A stretch of 64,000 bases of DNA, taken from the NCBI RefSeq assembly GCF_030227115.1, contig NZ_JASSUA010000001.1:2604001-2668000 (forward strand), given 5' to 3'. Positions 18,052-27,261 of this stretch are shown in pieces (within the stretch, counting starts at the first letter, position 1; every line of letters starts with the position of its first letter). A model generated the notes under the pieces. It ran no database searches, was not told where the DNA came from, and was given only the letters and a program-made list of their open reading frames with translations. Source of the DNA: Marinobacter sp. SS13-12. GTDB lineage: Bacteria > Pseudomonadota > Gammaproteobacteria > Pseudomonadales > Oleiphilaceae. The position numbers and the translations under genes were made by a program.

Positions 18052-18945
18052 TTAAACCCGACCAATCATAACGCCAAGGGTATGGCTTTGGCCTTCATTA
18101 AGAACGCGATAATCACTGAGAGCATTGGCACTTTCGACGCAGAGCATGGACTGCCAGGCATCATCCGGAAAATCCGATAGCCTTGCGGCCTTTTCCGGGC
18201 CGGGGTTCCACACCACGGTGGAGTCGCTGCCGATGGCGGTCAGTTTCCGGCTTCCCGCCGGGGTAGAGACGATCAATGGCGCGCCGCTTTCATAGATGCG
18301 GTCGGTTTCACCCTCAAACTGCACGGGGCCCTGCTGGGTGTGGTAGCTCCAGTCCTTCAGGGAATCAACGTACCCGCAGTTCTCCAGTCCCTCGATCCAG
18401 GTCTGCCCGATATCCGCAGTCGGCAGGTAAGTGTGAAGCGCCTGGCTGAAGGCGAGAGGTTCTGCGCCGGGGTTGGTGGTGCTCAGCACAATCTGGCATC
18501 CATCGGCCGAGAAGTTGAATGTCATCAACAAAAGCGCACGCCCCTGCCACGCATCGGCAAAATCGGTGTTGGCATCCAGGGACAGGCTGATTTCCACTTC
18601 CTGAGCCGTTTCGCGTACATCTTCGAGTTTCCACACGGCGGTGCGGGCAAAGCCATGGGAGGCGTCAGTCAGTATCCGCCGCCGTACTTCCGGTGGATTC
18701 CTGTCAGGGACACCGAACCATGGCCAGCACACGGGGATTCCGCCACGAATGGCCCGGCCCGGTTCATAGCGGGCCGTGTCACTGAGCCAGAGCCAGTCCG
18801 CTTCATCACGGGGCGCAAATCGGGTGAGTTGGGCGCCCTGCAGAAACAGGCGGGCGCGGAACTGGGGGTGGTGCACTTCAATGGCTTCCAGCTGCCCGAC
18901 GGTTGCCCAGCGGGTGAATGACCAGTGCCCGGGTTTTAGTGTCAC
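18052..18945 (-). CDS. D-hexose-6-phosphate mutarotase (YeaD-like aldose 1-epimerase)
   Basis: The protein of 297 residues is a galactose-mutarotase-fold epimerase of the YeaD type, which interconverts anomers of glucose-6-phosphate. Visible signatures are GGIPVCWPWFG near residue 70, HGFARTAVW, a His in the SQALHTYL region, and VVWNPGPEKA in the C-terminal third. Start is GTG 18945. The gene is divergent from the oxygenase at 19089, and a perfect 8-2-8 inverted repeat lies in the gap. It is followed after 16 bases by the acyltransferase gene, so it may head the same transcript. Confidence 0.85.
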   Translation of the reverse strand: MTLKPGHWSFTRWATVGQLEAIEVHHPQFRARLFLQGAQLTRFAPRDEADWLWLSDTARYEPGRAIRGGIPVCWPWFGVPDRNPPEVRRRILTDASHGFARTAVWKLEDVRETAQEVEISLSLDANTDFADAWQGRALLLMTFNFSADGCQIVLSTTNPGAEPLAFSQALHTYLPTADIGQTWIEGLENCGYVDSLKDWSYHTQQGPVQFEGETDRIYESGAPLIVSTPAGSRKLTAIGSDSTVVWNPGPEKAARLSDFPDDAWQSMLCVESANALSDYRVLNEGQSHTLGVMIGRV

Positions 18946-18967
18946 TTGGTGCCTCGTTACTGCTTTT

Positions 18968-18985
18968 CATCGTGACTTCACGATG
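18968..18985. promoter_or_regulatory. 8-2-8 perfect inverted repeat, candidate operator
   Basis: CATCGTGA at 18968-18975 and TCACGATG at 18978-18985 form a perfect dyad with a 2-base centre. It lies between the divergent mutarotase (start 18945) and oxygenase (start 19089) genes, about 23 bases before the mutarotase start. Symmetry and position suggest a dimeric regulator site, but no regulator is identified. Confidence 0.35.
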
Positions 18986-19088
18986 GCGTTTGAGTGTTAC
19001 GGCATTTCCTTACGGTCAGGGTAAATTAAAACTGTCTTTACGGCGAGAAACCGGCCTAAAATCGACGGTCCCGGCCGGAGTCTGTTCA

Positions 19089-19769
19089 ATGAGTAACCAG
19101 TTTGTCACGCCCATTCTTTCACACAGTGAGCCAGCCCCGGTCGTCAGCGACCTGTGGCTTGATGAGCTTGCCGATGGCCTGACCGAACACGGCTGGATGA
19201 GCCAGAATGTGTCGTTCCGTCTGGGGGCGGATCTATTGGGTGGTCTACACAGTGAGGTTCAGATACTGGACCGTACAGAGGCCTTGCGCAAGGCTGGGGT
19301 GGGCCGTGGCTCCGATCTGCTTCGGGACCGGTCCGTGCGTCGTGACAAGATTGCCTGGCTCCAGGGCGTAACCCCGGTACAGGCGGATCTGTTTGCCTTT
19401 TTCGAGTCTGTTCGGGTCGGGCTGAACCAACGGCTGTTCCTGGGCCTCAAACGATTCGAGGCCCATTACGCCACCTACCACGAGGGCGATTTCTACCGCC
19501 GCCATGTGGACAGTTTTCAGGGCAGGGCGTCGCGGGTTGTGAGCCTGGTGCTGTACCTGAACGAAGGCTGGGAGCAAGCTGACGGCGGTGCGTTGCAGAT
19601 CTACAATCGCGAGAACAACGATGAAGTCTGTGGCACGGTGGTACCCTGGGATGGGCATATGGCCCTGTTCATGAGCGAGGAAGTTCCTCACGAGGTGCTG
19701 CCGGCCAATCGTACCCGGTACAGCATTGCCTGCTGGTTTCGTTGTGACGAAGTGCCGTTGCCGTTGTAG
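19089..19769 (+). CDS. 2OG-Fe(II) oxygenase (prolyl 4-hydroxylase-like)
   Basis: The protein of 226 residues has the iron-binding triad His139/Asp141 (RRHVDSF) and His201 (EVPHEVLP). Arg210 in RTRYSIACWF is the 2-oxoglutarate carboxylate ligand. The segment YHEGDFYRRHVD is typical of the bacterial prolyl-4-hydroxylase-like SM-20 group. ATG 19089 is chosen over the frame's upstream extension because GGAG precedes it by 8 bases and the extension reads as non-coding. Likely substrates are protein side chains, but none can be named. Confidence 0.85.
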   Translation: MSNQFVTPILSHSEPAPVVSDLWLDELADGLTEHGWMSQNVSFRLGADLLGGLHSEVQILDRTEALRKAGVGRGSDLLRDRSVRRDKIAWLQGVTPVQADLFAFFESVRVGLNQRLFLGLKRFEAHYATYHEGDFYRRHVDSFQGRASRVVSLVLYLNEGWEQADGGALQIYNRENNDEVCGTVVPWDGHMALFMSEEVPHEVLPANRTRYSIACWFRCDEVPLPL

Positions 19770-19780
19770 TGTCATTATCA

Positions 19781-19809
19781 TTGTAGTGCCGGAACCCTTT
19801 TGCTAATAT
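19781..19809 (+). promoter_or_regulatory. Sigma-70 promoter of the SRP RNA gene
   Basis: TTGTAG (19781-19786) and TAATAT (19804-19809) are separated by 17 bases. The next bases are GC-rich (GCGCGCCGC), like discriminators of growth-rate-controlled stable RNA promoters. Transcription would start near 19816, about 30 bases before the mature RNA. Confidence 0.65.
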
Positions 19810-19848
19810 GCGCGCCGCTTTCGGGGATTTAGCCCTTAAGCCCGTTAT

Positions 19849-19961
19849 GGTGGCTCCATTGGTGCCTCCGCAACGATAAACCGTGAACCCGGTCAGGCCC
19901 GGAAGGGAGCAGCCGAAGCGGTGGACTTGTGTGCCGGAGTGTCGCTGGTGGAGTCACCCCC
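19849..19961 (+). ncRNA. ffs: Signal recognition particle 4.5S RNA
   Basis: The stretch aligns by eye with bacterial small SRP RNA of about 113 bases. The highly conserved apical domain is present (GGTCAGGCCCGGAAGGGAGC followed by AGCC), and the two ends pair (GGTGGCTCCA with TGGAGTCACC) to make the long helix. It binds Ffh to target membrane proteins. Its position just upstream of dnaX-ybaB-recR matches pseudomonad-type genomes. Ends are approximate to a few bases. Confidence 0.93.
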
Positions 19962-20062
19962 AGATTCCCCCTTTTATCCCGTCTTGATCGTCCGTTATCG
20001 ACTTCTTCTGACACCATGACCGTGCTATGGTTAAACCCATTTTTAACGGCAGTTGGCAGAAC

Positions 20063-21928
20063 ATGAGCTACCAGGTACTTGCCCGTAAGTGGCGCCCCCG
20101 TACATTTGAAGATATGGTCGGCCAGGAGCATGTGCTCCAGGCACTGATTCACGCCCTGGATAACCAGCGGCTGCACCACGCCTATCTGTTTACCGGTACT
20201 CGCGGGGTGGGCAAGACCACCATCGGTCGCCTGCTGGCCCGCTGCCTGAACTGCGAAACTGGCGTTACCGCCACCCCCTGTGGCACCTGTTCCAGTTGCC
20301 AGGAAATCCAGGAAGGCCGTTTTGTCGATCTGATTGAAATCGACGCTGCCTCCCGTACCGGTGTGGATGACATGCGGGAGCTGACGGATAACGTGCAGTA
20401 TTCGCCGTCCCGTGGCCGTTTCAAGGTGTACCTCATTGACGAGGTGCACATGCTGACCAACCAGTCCTTTAACGCCTTTCTGAAAACCCTGGAAGAGCCC
20501 CCGGAGCACGTCAAGTTCCTGCTGGCCACCACAGACCCCCAGAAGCTGCCCGTCACCGTTCTGTCCCGCTGTCTGCAGTTCAACCTTAAACGGATGACGC
20601 CGGAGCATATTGCCGGGCACTTGCGCCATGTGCTGACGCAGGAGGGTATCCCTTTTGAAGAGCCCGCCCTGTGGCTGCTGGCCCGTGCCGCCGATGGCAG
20701 CATGCGCGATGCCCTGAGCCTGACGGACCAGGCCATTGCGTTCGGTAACCAGAAGCTCAGTGGCAGTGATGTCAGCAACATGCTTGGTACTATTGACCAG
20801 AGAGACATCGAGAAGCTGGTCAACGCACTGGTGGAAAACGACGGGCCGGCGCTGCTCTCCGAAATCAGCCGCATTTCCGATTTCGCACCGGATTACAGCG
20901 TGATACTGGCGGACCTGCTCTCCCTGTTCCACCGCGTGACCATGGAGCAGGTGGTGCCGGGCAGTGTCGACAACGCCCTTGGGGATGCAGCCCAGGTGGA
21001 ATCCCTGGCGCGCCGGCTGAGTGCGGAAGACGCGCAGCTGTTTTACCAGGCTGCCCTGATGGGCCGTAAAGACCTGGCGGTAACGCCCGACGCCCGCATG
21101 GGCTTCGAGATGACGCTGCTGCGCATGCTGGCATTCCGGCCCGGTGCCGATCGCCGGGAGCCGCCCGCGATTGCATCCGGTGGTTCGTCGTCCGGGCAGG
21201 AACAACGGGAAGACCCCGAACCTGGCCCTGCCGCGCCTGAGCCACAGCACTCAGAGGCACAGCACTCAGAGCCGCAGCGCTCAGAACCAGTCGTCGAACA
21301 CGCTGCCCCTGAACAGGCTATGCCCGAAGAGGTCGGCCCCGAACCCGTCGCTGAGGAACCGGAGGCTGGCCCTCCGCCAGTGGAAGCCGATGATGCCTGG
21401 TTGGCAAGCCTTGATGTGGCTGCCGAGTCCGCAGCGTCTGAGTCACCCGGTGAAGAAGATTATGTCCCCGAGCCAGTAGCGGAGCCCGCTAGTGTTGAGG
21501 AGCCTCAGACTGACATTAGCGAGGATCTGCCGGCTACCGGAGAGTTCGCCTGGGAACAGCATTTTCGCAGTCTGGGCATTGTCGGCATGCCAGGCAACCT
21601 GGCCAGCAACGCCGCCATGAGCCGCAATGGCGATGAGATCGTACTGACCATTGACGAAGGCCACGCCCGCCTGCTGAACGCGCGCCATGAAGAAAAAATC
21701 CTCGAGGCATTGAGGAATCGGTTTGGTGACACCATAACCCTGCGTATAGAGCAGGGCGATGCCGGTGGCAAAACTCCGGCAGCCTGGGAAGAGCGCCAGC
21801 GCCGTGCTCGCCAGAAGGCGGCGGAAGAGGCTATTCGCAATGATCCGGCGGTGCAGTCTATTGTTGAACGATTTGAGGCGAGGGTAGTCGAAGACAGTAT
21901 CCGGCCGCCGCAGCAGGCAAAAGGGTAA
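20063..21928 (+). CDS. dnaX: DNA polymerase III subunit tau/gamma
   Basis: The clamp-loader ATPase of 621 residues starts at [15 protein letters not shown], the family's invariant N-terminus; the in-frame extension to 20027 is discarded. Walker A is GTRGVGKTT near residue 45, a four-cysteine zinc module spans CLNCETG to CSSC, and Walker B is DEVHML. After domain III, about residues 365-500 form a long Pro/Glu-rich linker containing three 15-base repeats at 21239-21283. The C-terminal tau domain (from about 500) binds the polymerase alpha subunit and DnaB. I saw no A-AAA-AAG slippery site upstream of that domain, so only the full-length form is predicted. Confidence 0.95.
   Translation: MSYQVLARKWRPRTFEDMVGQEHVLQALIHALDNQRLHHAYLFTGTRGVGKTTIGRLLARCLNCETGVTATPCGTCSSCQEIQEGRFVDLIEIDAASRTGVDDMRELTDNVQYSPSRGRFKVYLIDEVHMLTNQSFNAFLKTLEEPPEHVKFLLATTDPQKLPVTVLSRCLQFNLKRMTPEHIAGHLRHVLTQEGIPFEEPALWLLARAADGSMRDALSLTDQAIAFGNQKLSGSDVSNMLGTIDQRDIEKLVNALVENDGPALLSEISRISDFAPDYSVILADLLSLFHRVTMEQVVPGSVDNALGDAAQVESLARRLSAEDAQLFYQAALMGRKDLAVTPDARMGFEMTLLRMLAFRPGADRREPPAIASGGSSSGQEQREDPEPGPAAPEPQHSEAQHSEPQRSEPVVEHAAPEQAMPEEVGPEPVAEEPEAGPPPVEADDAWLASLDVAAESAASESPGEEDYVPEPVAEPASVEEPQTDISEDLPATGEFAWEQHFRSLGIVGMPGNLASNAAMSRNGDEIVLTIDEGHARLLNARHEEKILEALRNRFGDTITLRIEQGDAGGKTPAAWEERQRRARQKAAEEAIRNDPAVQSIVERFEARVVEDSIRPPQQAKG
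21239..21283 (+). repeat. Three 15-base tandem repeats in the dnaX linker
   Basis: Units at 21239-21253, 21254-21268 and 21269-21283 are near-identical and encode [10 protein letters not shown] and EPQRS. They sit in the disordered linker of tau, where repeat-number change would keep the frame. Confidence 0.8.
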
Positions 21929-21986
21929 CGAGTGCGGGCGTAGCGATGCGTCAGGCACTCTTGAGCCAAATCTGGAGAAGGTGAAG

Positions 21987-22310
21987 ATGATGGAAAATAT
22001 GGGCGATCTGATGAAAAAGGCCCAGCAGATGCAGGAAGAGATGAAAAAGGCCCAGGAAGAGGCTGCCAAGGCGGAGATTACCGGCGAGTCCGGAGCAGGC
22101 CTGGTGAAAGTGACCATGAACGGTCGTCACGATGTGCGAAAAGTGGACATTGATCCCTCGCTGCTGAGTGAAGACAAGGAGATCCTGGAGGATCTTCTGG
22201 CCGCGGCTATTAACGACGCCGTCCGCCGTGTCGAAGAAAACCAGAAAGAAAAAATGTCCGGCATGATGTCCGGTATGGGCATGCCCCCGGGCTTTAAAAT
22301 GCCGTTCTGA
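21987..22310 (+). CDS. ybaB: YbaB/EbfC family nucleoid-associated protein
   Basis: This small protein of 107 residues binds DNA as a dimer and is found between dnaX and recR in many bacteria. The N-terminal helix is rich in Met, Lys and Gln ([15 protein letters not shown]), followed by the conserved [23 protein letters not shown] core. The C-terminus is Met/Gly/Pro-rich. ATG 21987 lies 9 bases after GGAG at 21974-21977; a GTG at 21981 is in frame but sits against the ribosome site. Confidence 0.95.
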   Translation: MMENMGDLMKKAQQMQEEMKKAQEEAAKAEITGESGAGLVKVTMNGRHDVRKVDIDPSLLSEDKEILEDLLAAAINDAVRRVEENQKEKMSGMMSGMGMPPGFKMPF

Positions 22311-22322
22311 TGAGGATTGCTG

Positions 22323-22925
22323 ATGGCTTTTAGTCCGTTGGTGGACGAGCTGGTGGAGTCGCTCCGCTGTCTGCCTGGTGTCGGTCAGAAAACAGCTCAG
22401 CGCATGGCGTTTCACCTGCTTGAACGCGGACGCTCCGGTGGCTCGCGGCTCTCCGACGCGTTGGAGCGGGCCATGACCGGCGTCCGCCGGTGTGAGAGCT
22501 GCCAGAACTTCGCCGACACTCCCACTTGCAATATCTGCGAAAACCCCGATCGCCGGAATGGCACCCTGTGCGTGGTGGAAAGCCCGTCGGACCTGCTGGC
22601 CATCGAGCAGGCGGGTGACTACCGTGGCAGTTATTTTGTGTTGATGGGGCATCTGTCGCCCATTGATGGCGTTGGCCCTGAGGAAATCGGCATCGAACGC
22701 CTGCTCAGGCGGATCTATGATGAAGGCGTAACGGAGCTGATCCTGGCCACCAATCCAACGGTGGAGGGTGAGGCTACGGCCCACTACATTGCCGACAGGC
22801 TGGATGGCAGCAACATTCTCATTACTCGCCTTGCCCATGGTATTCCGGTGGGTGGTGAGCTGGGCTACGTGGATGGCTTCACCCTGACTCACGCTTTTCG
22901 CGGCCGCAAACCCCTGACTGAATAA
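22323..22925 (+). CDS. recR: Recombination mediator RecR
   Basis: The protein of 200 residues acts with RecO and RecF to load RecA on gapped DNA. The layout is standard: a helix-hairpin-helix ([20 protein letters not shown]), the C4 zinc finger CESCQNF...TCNIC, a Toprim domain ([13 protein letters not shown]) and a C-terminal Walker-B-like segment ([14 protein letters not shown]). ATG 22323 follows GAGG by 7 bases and comes 12 bases after the ybaB stop, so the genes are co-transcribed. Confidence 0.97.
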   Translation: MAFSPLVDELVESLRCLPGVGQKTAQRMAFHLLERGRSGGSRLSDALERAMTGVRRCESCQNFADTPTCNICENPDRRNGTLCVVESPSDLLAIEQAGDYRGSYFVLMGHLSPIDGVGPEEIGIERLLRRIYDEGVTELILATNPTVEGEATAHYIADRLDGSNILITRLAHGIPVGGELGYVDGFTLTHAFRGRKPLTE

Positions 22926-22944
22926 ACCTGACCTGGCTTTTACT

Positions 22945-24093
22945 ATGGACGCTACCAACCCGGCCGCACTCGTTCCCGCGGCTCCCGAGACTGTTTCCTG
23001 GATACGGGAGCCCGATGAACTGGACCGCTGGATTGCGGAAGGAAAAGGCGAGCCCCTGGCGCTGGATACCGAATTCGAGCGGGTGAATACCTTCTACCCG
23101 ATTCCGGGCCTGGTTCAGCTGGGGCTGGGAGAAAGCTTCTGTCTGGTGGACCCTTCGGTAGCAGAGGCCTCCGGGGGATTCCGCCGTATTCTGACAGATC
23201 CGGACGTTCCCAAGCTGCTTTATGCCATGAGTGAAGACCTTGAGCTCTTCCGTCACTGGCTGCAACTGGAGCCGGAAGGGCTGGTTGATCTGCAGATTGG
23301 CGCGGCGCTGGCCGGCGCCGGGTTCTCCGTGGGTTACGCCCGGTTGGTGGAAACCCTGTTCGGGGAAACCCTTGATAAATCCGCTACCCGTTCCGACTGG
23401 GTTTCACGCCCGCTTTCGGAAGCCCAGGAGCGTTATGCGCTGGACGACGTGCGTTTTCTGGTGCCGATGTATCACTGGGTCATGGCGAAGTTGCGGGAAC
23501 GCGGCCTTGAAGAGGCCCTTCAGGAAGAATCGACACGGTTCTCCAGGGAACTTGCGGCCCAGGATGACCCGGACCACCATTACCTCAAGCTGCGTGGTGG
23601 ATGGACATTGAGCCGCCAGCAGCAGGGTGTGCTTCGGGATCTGGTACGTTGGCGCGAGCACGAATCACGGCACCGTGACCGACCCAGGGGCCGCGTGGTG
23701 GCTGATCCGTTGTTGATCGCCATTGCCCAGGAGCTGCCGAAATCGGTGCGGGAACTGTCCTCGATTCAGGGCGTTCCATCTGCGGTGGTTCGCCGCTATG
23801 GTGATAAGATCATCGAGCTGGTGGCGAATGCTGCCTCCGCTGACAATTCCGGCATAGAAACCATTACCCCGCCACTGAGCCGGGACCAGCAGATGTTTTA
23901 CAAGCAGGTCAAACGCCAGATGGTCCAGGCAGCCGAAGCCCGGGATATTCCCGTGGAATTGCTGGCCCCGCGCAAGCGCCTCGAGGCGGTGGTAAGCCAG
24001 AGGGATTTGTCTGCCGGGCTGTTTGATGAAGGCTGGCGCCGGGAAACCCTGGCGCCGGTGCGGGAACAAATCGAGGAATTACTGACATCATGA
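22945..24093 (+). CDS. rnd: Ribonuclease D
   Basis: This 3'-to-5' exoribonuclease of 382 residues takes part in tRNA and stable-RNA 3' maturation. The DEDD exonuclease motifs are visible: LALDTEFERVNTF (Asp/Glu of motif I), a central Asp in YAMSEDLELF, and RYALDDVRFLVPMY with the Tyr/Asp of motif III. One HRDC domain follows (about residues 215-295, RWREHESRHRDRPRGRVV). It ends in a 4-base overlap with ycgL. Confidence 0.95.
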   Translation: MDATNPAALVPAAPETVSWIREPDELDRWIAEGKGEPLALDTEFERVNTFYPIPGLVQLGLGESFCLVDPSVAEASGGFRRILTDPDVPKLLYAMSEDLELFRHWLQLEPEGLVDLQIGAALAGAGFSVGYARLVETLFGETLDKSATRSDWVSRPLSEAQERYALDDVRFLVPMYHWVMAKLRERGLEEALQEESTRFSRELAAQDDPDHHYLKLRGGWTLSRQQQGVLRDLVRWREHESRHRDRPRGRVVADPLLIAIAQELPKSVRELSSIQGVPSAVVRRYGDKIIELVANAASADNSGIETITPPLSRDQQMFYKQVKRQMVQAAEARDIPVELLAPRKRLEAVVSQRDLSAGLFDEGWRRETLAPVREQIEELLTS

Positions 24094-24383
24094 CCGGAAA
24101 AACCTTTGTATCGGTGTTTCGCAGCAGCAAAAAAATGGACACCTACCTCTATGTTCGCCGTGGCCAGGTCTGGGATGAATTGCCTGACAGCCTGCGGGAG
24201 ATCTTTGGTAAGCCGGTCCATTCCATGGACCTGATCATGACACCGGAGCGAAAACTCGCGCGCACCTCTGGCAAGCAGGTACTGGATGCCATCGCGGACA
24301 AGGATTTCTTCCTGCAGATGCCGGAAGAGAGCAGCGGCTATGTGGTGGACTTCCGCCGCAAGCCGGAGCAGAGCCGGGAATGA
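24090..24383 (+). CDS. ycgL: YcgL-domain protein
   Basis: This short cytoplasmic protein of 97 residues belongs to the uncharacterised YcgL family. The typical start (VSVFRSSKKMDTYLYV) and middle (VPL-type DLIMTPERKLAR) are visible. It overlaps rnd and ycgN by 4 bases on each side, so the three are translationally coupled; this order recurs in pseudomonad-type genomes. The molecular function is unknown. Confidence 0.92.
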   Translation: MTGKTFVSVFRSSKKMDTYLYVRRGQVWDELPDSLREIFGKPVHSMDLIMTPERKLARTSGKQVLDAIADKDFFLQMPEESSGYVVDFRRKPEQSRE

Positions 24384-24826
24384 TTGCGGAGATTCCGTTC
24401 TGGCAGCGCAAGCGCCTGGACGAGATGACGCCTGCAGAATGGGAATCCCTGTGCGACGGTTGCGGCAAATGCTGCCTGGCCAAGCTGGAAGACGAAGACA
24501 CCGGCGATGTTTACTATACGGAGCTCGCCTGTCGCTACATGGACCAGGACACCTGCCAGTGCACGGTGTATTCCGAACGTTTGCAGAAAGTGCCGGCCTG
24601 CACGGTTCTGACCCCGGAGTCACTGGGCGATTACCACTGGCTGCCATTTACCTGCGCGTATCGTACACTGGCCGAAGGCCGCCCGCTGGCGGACTGGCAC
24701 CCGCTGCGTTCGGGCGACCCGCAAACGGTGCATGACGCCGGCATGTCGGTTCGCCACCGGGTTATGTCCGAGGCCGATGTGGCAGAGCAAGACTGGGAAG
24801 AACACATTATTCACTGGATCCTTTAA
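24380..24826 (+). CDS. ycgN: YcgN-family cysteine-cluster protein
   Basis: The protein of 148 residues has the UPF0153/YcgN signature, a metal-binding cysteine cluster: CDGCGKCCLAKL near residue 30, then CRYMDQDTCQC and a single Cys in VPACTVL. The clustered Cys probably bind zinc or an iron-sulphur centre. The start overlaps ycgL and the stop abuts the next gene. The biological role is unknown. Confidence 0.92.
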   Translation: MIAEIPFWQRKRLDEMTPAEWESLCDGCGKCCLAKLEDEDTGDVYYTELACRYMDQDTCQCTVYSERLQKVPACTVLTPESLGDYHWLPFTCAYRTLAEGRPLADWHPLRSGDPQTVHDAGMSVRHRVMSEADVAEQDWEEHIIHWIL

Positions 24827-25170
24827 TGATAGACGCAGAAACCAACCTCGCTTACGGAATTTTCTGGGCCCTGTACGCAGTCGCCTTTGTGGTTTTCTTC
24901 TACACGATGGGGCGACTGTTCCGCATTATTCCGGTTTACGCCATCCGCACGTTGCTTCAGGCAGCCCTGGTTGTCGTCTTCCTGACACCGGTGGAATCGG
25001 CCGAGGTCGCTAACTGGTGGATACCGGCGTGGCTGCACGGTGGTTACGAAACCATTCTGGGCGACGCCAGCGAAGCCGCGCGTGCCTTCCTGAATTTCGG
25101 CATCGCCTCCGCGGCCATGCTGCTGGTGTGGATACTTGACCTGGTGAGATACCGGCTGGTGAAACGCTGA
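24826..25170 (+). CDS. Small integral membrane protein of unknown function
   Basis: The protein of 114 residues has three predicted membrane helices (about 10-30, 42-58 and 87-106) and a short Trp-rich loop (ANWWIPAWLHGGYE). I do not recognise a family. The gene begins at the last base of the ycgN stop codon and lies 35 bases before the VWA gene, so it is either the end of the rnd operon or the start of the next unit. Confidence 0.7.
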   Translation: MIDAETNLAYGIFWALYAVAFVVFFYTMGRLFRIIPVYAIRTLLQAALVVVFLTPVESAEVANWWIPAWLHGGYETILGDASEAARAFLNFGIASAAMLLVWILDLVRYRLVKR

Positions 25171-25205
25171 AGCCGTCCTTTACTGACAACCCGCGTGGAG
25201 CCCTG

Positions 25206-27170
25206 ATGCGAAGACTTCTGAATTGTCTGTTTGTCGCTTTTGTCAGCCTGCCTTTCGCGGTGTCTGCCCAACAGGCACCTGTCCAGACACCCCCGCTCGA
25301 ACTGCCTGAGAATGCCGATATCCGCATTATCGTGGATATTTCCGGCTCCATGAAAGCCAACGATCCCGACAATCTGCGCCAGCCAGCGGTCCGGCTGCTG
25401 GCACGAATGCTGCCGGAAGGCTCGAGTGCAGGGGTGTGGACCTTCGGCCAGTACGTCAACATGCTGGTTCCCCATGACGAGGTTACCGATGGCTGGCGAG
25501 AACAGGCCATCGACCGCTCGGGGCAGATCAATTCCGTTGCCCTGCGAACCAATCTTGGCGAAGCCCTGCGCGTGGCCAGTGACCGTTACCTGTCAGGCAG
25601 TGATGACCTGGACAATACCGACTTTATCCTGCTGACCGATGGCAAGGTGGATATTGCCAGCGATGCTGACGCCAACGAAAAGGAGCGGAAGAACATTCTT
25701 GGCCCCCTGCTGGAAGCGCTGAACAGCCGTGGTGCCACCATCCACACCGTTGCACTGTCAGAGGAGGCGGATCTGGTGCTGCTTGAGTCGCTCGCGGCAG
25801 AAACCGGTGGCAGTTACTCCCTGGCACCCTCCGCGGACGCCCTGACCCGCGCGTTTCTGAAGGCGTTGAACACGGCGGTTCCTCAACAGCAGATTCCCAT
25901 TGAGGGCGATAGCTTCAAGGTGGATGAAGGCGTTGAGGAGTTCACGGCACTGATTTTTCGCGCCGATGAAGAGCCCGCTGCCACTCGTGAGCTTGGACTG
26001 ATCAGCCCGGACGGGACGGAAGCGACCTCTGAATCGGTGCCCGATGGCATGCGCTGGGTACGGGAAACCGAGTATGACCTGATCACCGTTACCGACCCGG
26101 CCGCAGGCCAGTGGCACATTGACGGTGAATTGGGTGAGGGCAGCCGGGTCACGGTTGTCAGTGACCTGCGAATGGTTGTCAGCCCGGTGCCGCCCACGTT
26201 CACAACGGATGAGCCGATAGCCGTGCGTGTGGCTTTCTTCGAAGACGACCAGAAAATCGATAATGCCGATTTTCTCGGGGTGATTGACGTTCATCTGACG
26301 CTGACCTCGGACGATGGCCGCAGTGGCACCAAGACGCTCTCCGGAGAGGAAGTCCCTGAAGACGGTGTTTACACCGACGATATCCCCCGGCTCCCCGATG
26401 AGGGCGAATACGAGCTGGATATCGTCGCCGACGGCCAGACGTTCTCGCGGCGGTTCAGTGCCGTGACCCGTTTTGTATTACCCGAGGGTGCAGAGGCAGC
26501 AGTTGCAGCCGAGCCTGTCGAGGCACTGCCTGAGCCAGAGCCAACACCGGAACCGGAGCCAGCACCGGAACCAGAGCCTGAGCCAGCGCCGGAACCAGAG
26601 CCAGCAGTGGCAGAGCAACCCGTTGCCGATAACGGGCCAATCGATATCACCCAGGTAGAAGAAGCTGATCCGGAACCATCCGCAGAGCCTGAAGAACCCG
26701 CCGGACTGCCTTTCTGGATAATCGCGACGGCTGGCGGCCTGGGCGTATTGGTGATCGCCGGTGCGGTGTTCCTGGTCATGCGCCGGAAAAAGGCTGAATC
26801 CGGGGAAGAGCCTCCCGTGATAGTCCCGGATGAGCCGGCTGAAACCGAACCGGAGAGTAACGACGATATACCTCTGGCTGTTGCTGAACCGGAGCCGGAA
26901 CCAGAGCCCGAGCCCGAGCCCGAGCCTGAAGAGGAAGTGCCCGAGGAAGAGATCCCTGTCGCTGATGCCACAGTGGACGAACCTGAACCGGAGACGGAGA
27001 GCGAGTCTGAACCAGAGCCCGGGCAGGAAGACGACGCCCTTCCGGAAGAAGAGGACGACGAGTTTGGGCTTGAGGATTTTGACCTGTCCGAATTTGACGA
27101 TCTGCCGGATACTGATGAGGAAAAGGGGCTGCTCGACGATGACGATGAGCCTGACAAGGGGAAAAAGTAA
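25206..27170 (+). CDS. Membrane-anchored von Willebrand factor A protein with acidic tail
   Basis: The protein of 654 residues has a signal peptide (cleavage near VSA-Q) and a periplasmic VWA domain with an intact metal site: Asp44, Ser46 and Ser48 in DISGS, and later LLTDG. Beta-rich regions follow, and the chain crosses the membrane near residues 500-525 (FWIIATAGGLGVLVIAGAVF) with a basic RRKK stop. Both sides of the membrane segment are made of Pro/Glu repeats. The cytoplasmic tail of about 120 residues is extremely acidic, ending in FDLSEFDD-like stretches. A moxR gene follows directly, as in other VWA-MoxR pairs, so this may be an envelope client or partner of that ATPase. Confidence 0.8.
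   Translation: MRRLLNCLFVAFVSLPFAVSAQQAPVQTPPLELPENADIRIIVDISGSMKANDPDNLRQPAVRLLARMLPEGSSAGVWTFGQYVNMLVPHDEVTDGWREQAIDRSGQINSVALRTNLGEALRVASDRYLSGSDDLDNTDFILLTDGKVDIASDADANEKERKNILGPLLEALNSRGATIHTVALSEEADLVLLESLAAETGGSYSLAPSADALTRAFLKALNTAVPQQQIPIEGDSFKVDEGVEEFTALIFRADEEPAATRELGLISPDGTEATSESVPDGMRWVRETEYDLITVTDPAAGQWHIDGELGEGSRVTVVSDLRMVVSPVPPTFTTDEPIAVRVAFFEDDQKIDNADFLGVIDVHLTLTSDDGRSGTKTLSGEEVPEDGVYTDDIPRLPDEGEYELDIVADGQTFSRRFSAVTRFVLPEGAEAAVAAEPVEALPEPEPTPEPEPAPEPEPEPAPEPEPAVAEQPVADNGPIDITQVEEADPEPSAEPEEPAGLPFWIIATAGGLGVLVIAGAVFLVMRRKKAESGEEPPVIVPDEPAETEPESNDDIPLAVAEPEPEPEPEPEPEPEEEVPEEEIPVADATVDEPEPETESESEPEPGQEDDALPEEEDDEFGLEDFDLSEFDDLPDTDEEKGLLDDDDEPDKGKK
26521..26935 (+). repeat. Degenerate Pro-Glu codon repeats in the VWA gene
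   Basis: Two blocks, about 26527-26612 and 26888-26932, are runs of GAG/GAA-CC(A/G/C/T) codons encoding PEPEP-type linkers before and after the membrane segment. They are low-complexity and explain the long Ser/Gly-rich false frame on the opposite strand. Confidence 0.7.
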
Positions 27171-27177
27171 CTGACCC

Positions 27178-27206
27178 TTATCAGAAGGGCTTCGGTTCTT
27201 TATACT
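27178..27206 (+). promoter_or_regulatory. Candidate sigma-70 promoter of the moxR unit
   Basis: TTATCA (27178-27183) and TATACT (27201-27206) are separated by 17 bases, giving a start near 27213, about 50 bases before the moxR ATG. The -10 is strong and the -35 moderate. Confidence 0.45.
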
Positions 27207-27261
27207 TGAGCGCTCATTTCAAACAGCCGTTTAATCGTTAATTGAACAGGATACTGACAGC

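Noticed and set aside
19829..21250. Long minus-strand frame (473 codons) opposite dnaX
   Set aside because: It runs across the 4.5S RNA and the dnaX coding strand, is rich in His, Gln and Gly with no domain, and is a shadow of dnaX codon bias.
20063..21928. Programmed frameshift making a short gamma form of DnaX
   Set aside because: No A-AAA-AAG slippery heptamer in the needed frame was seen. The A-run near 21690 is in the wrong frame and too close to the C-terminus.
21951..22958. Minus-strand frame of 335 codons opposite ybaB and recR
   Set aside because: Both plus-strand genes are certain. The opposite frame is His/Gln/Phe-rich shadow sequence.
26369..27157. Ser/Gly-rich minus-strand frame resembling a repeat surface protein
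   Set aside because: It is the mirror of the Pro-Glu codon repeats in the VWA gene, with no signal peptide and no ribosome site.
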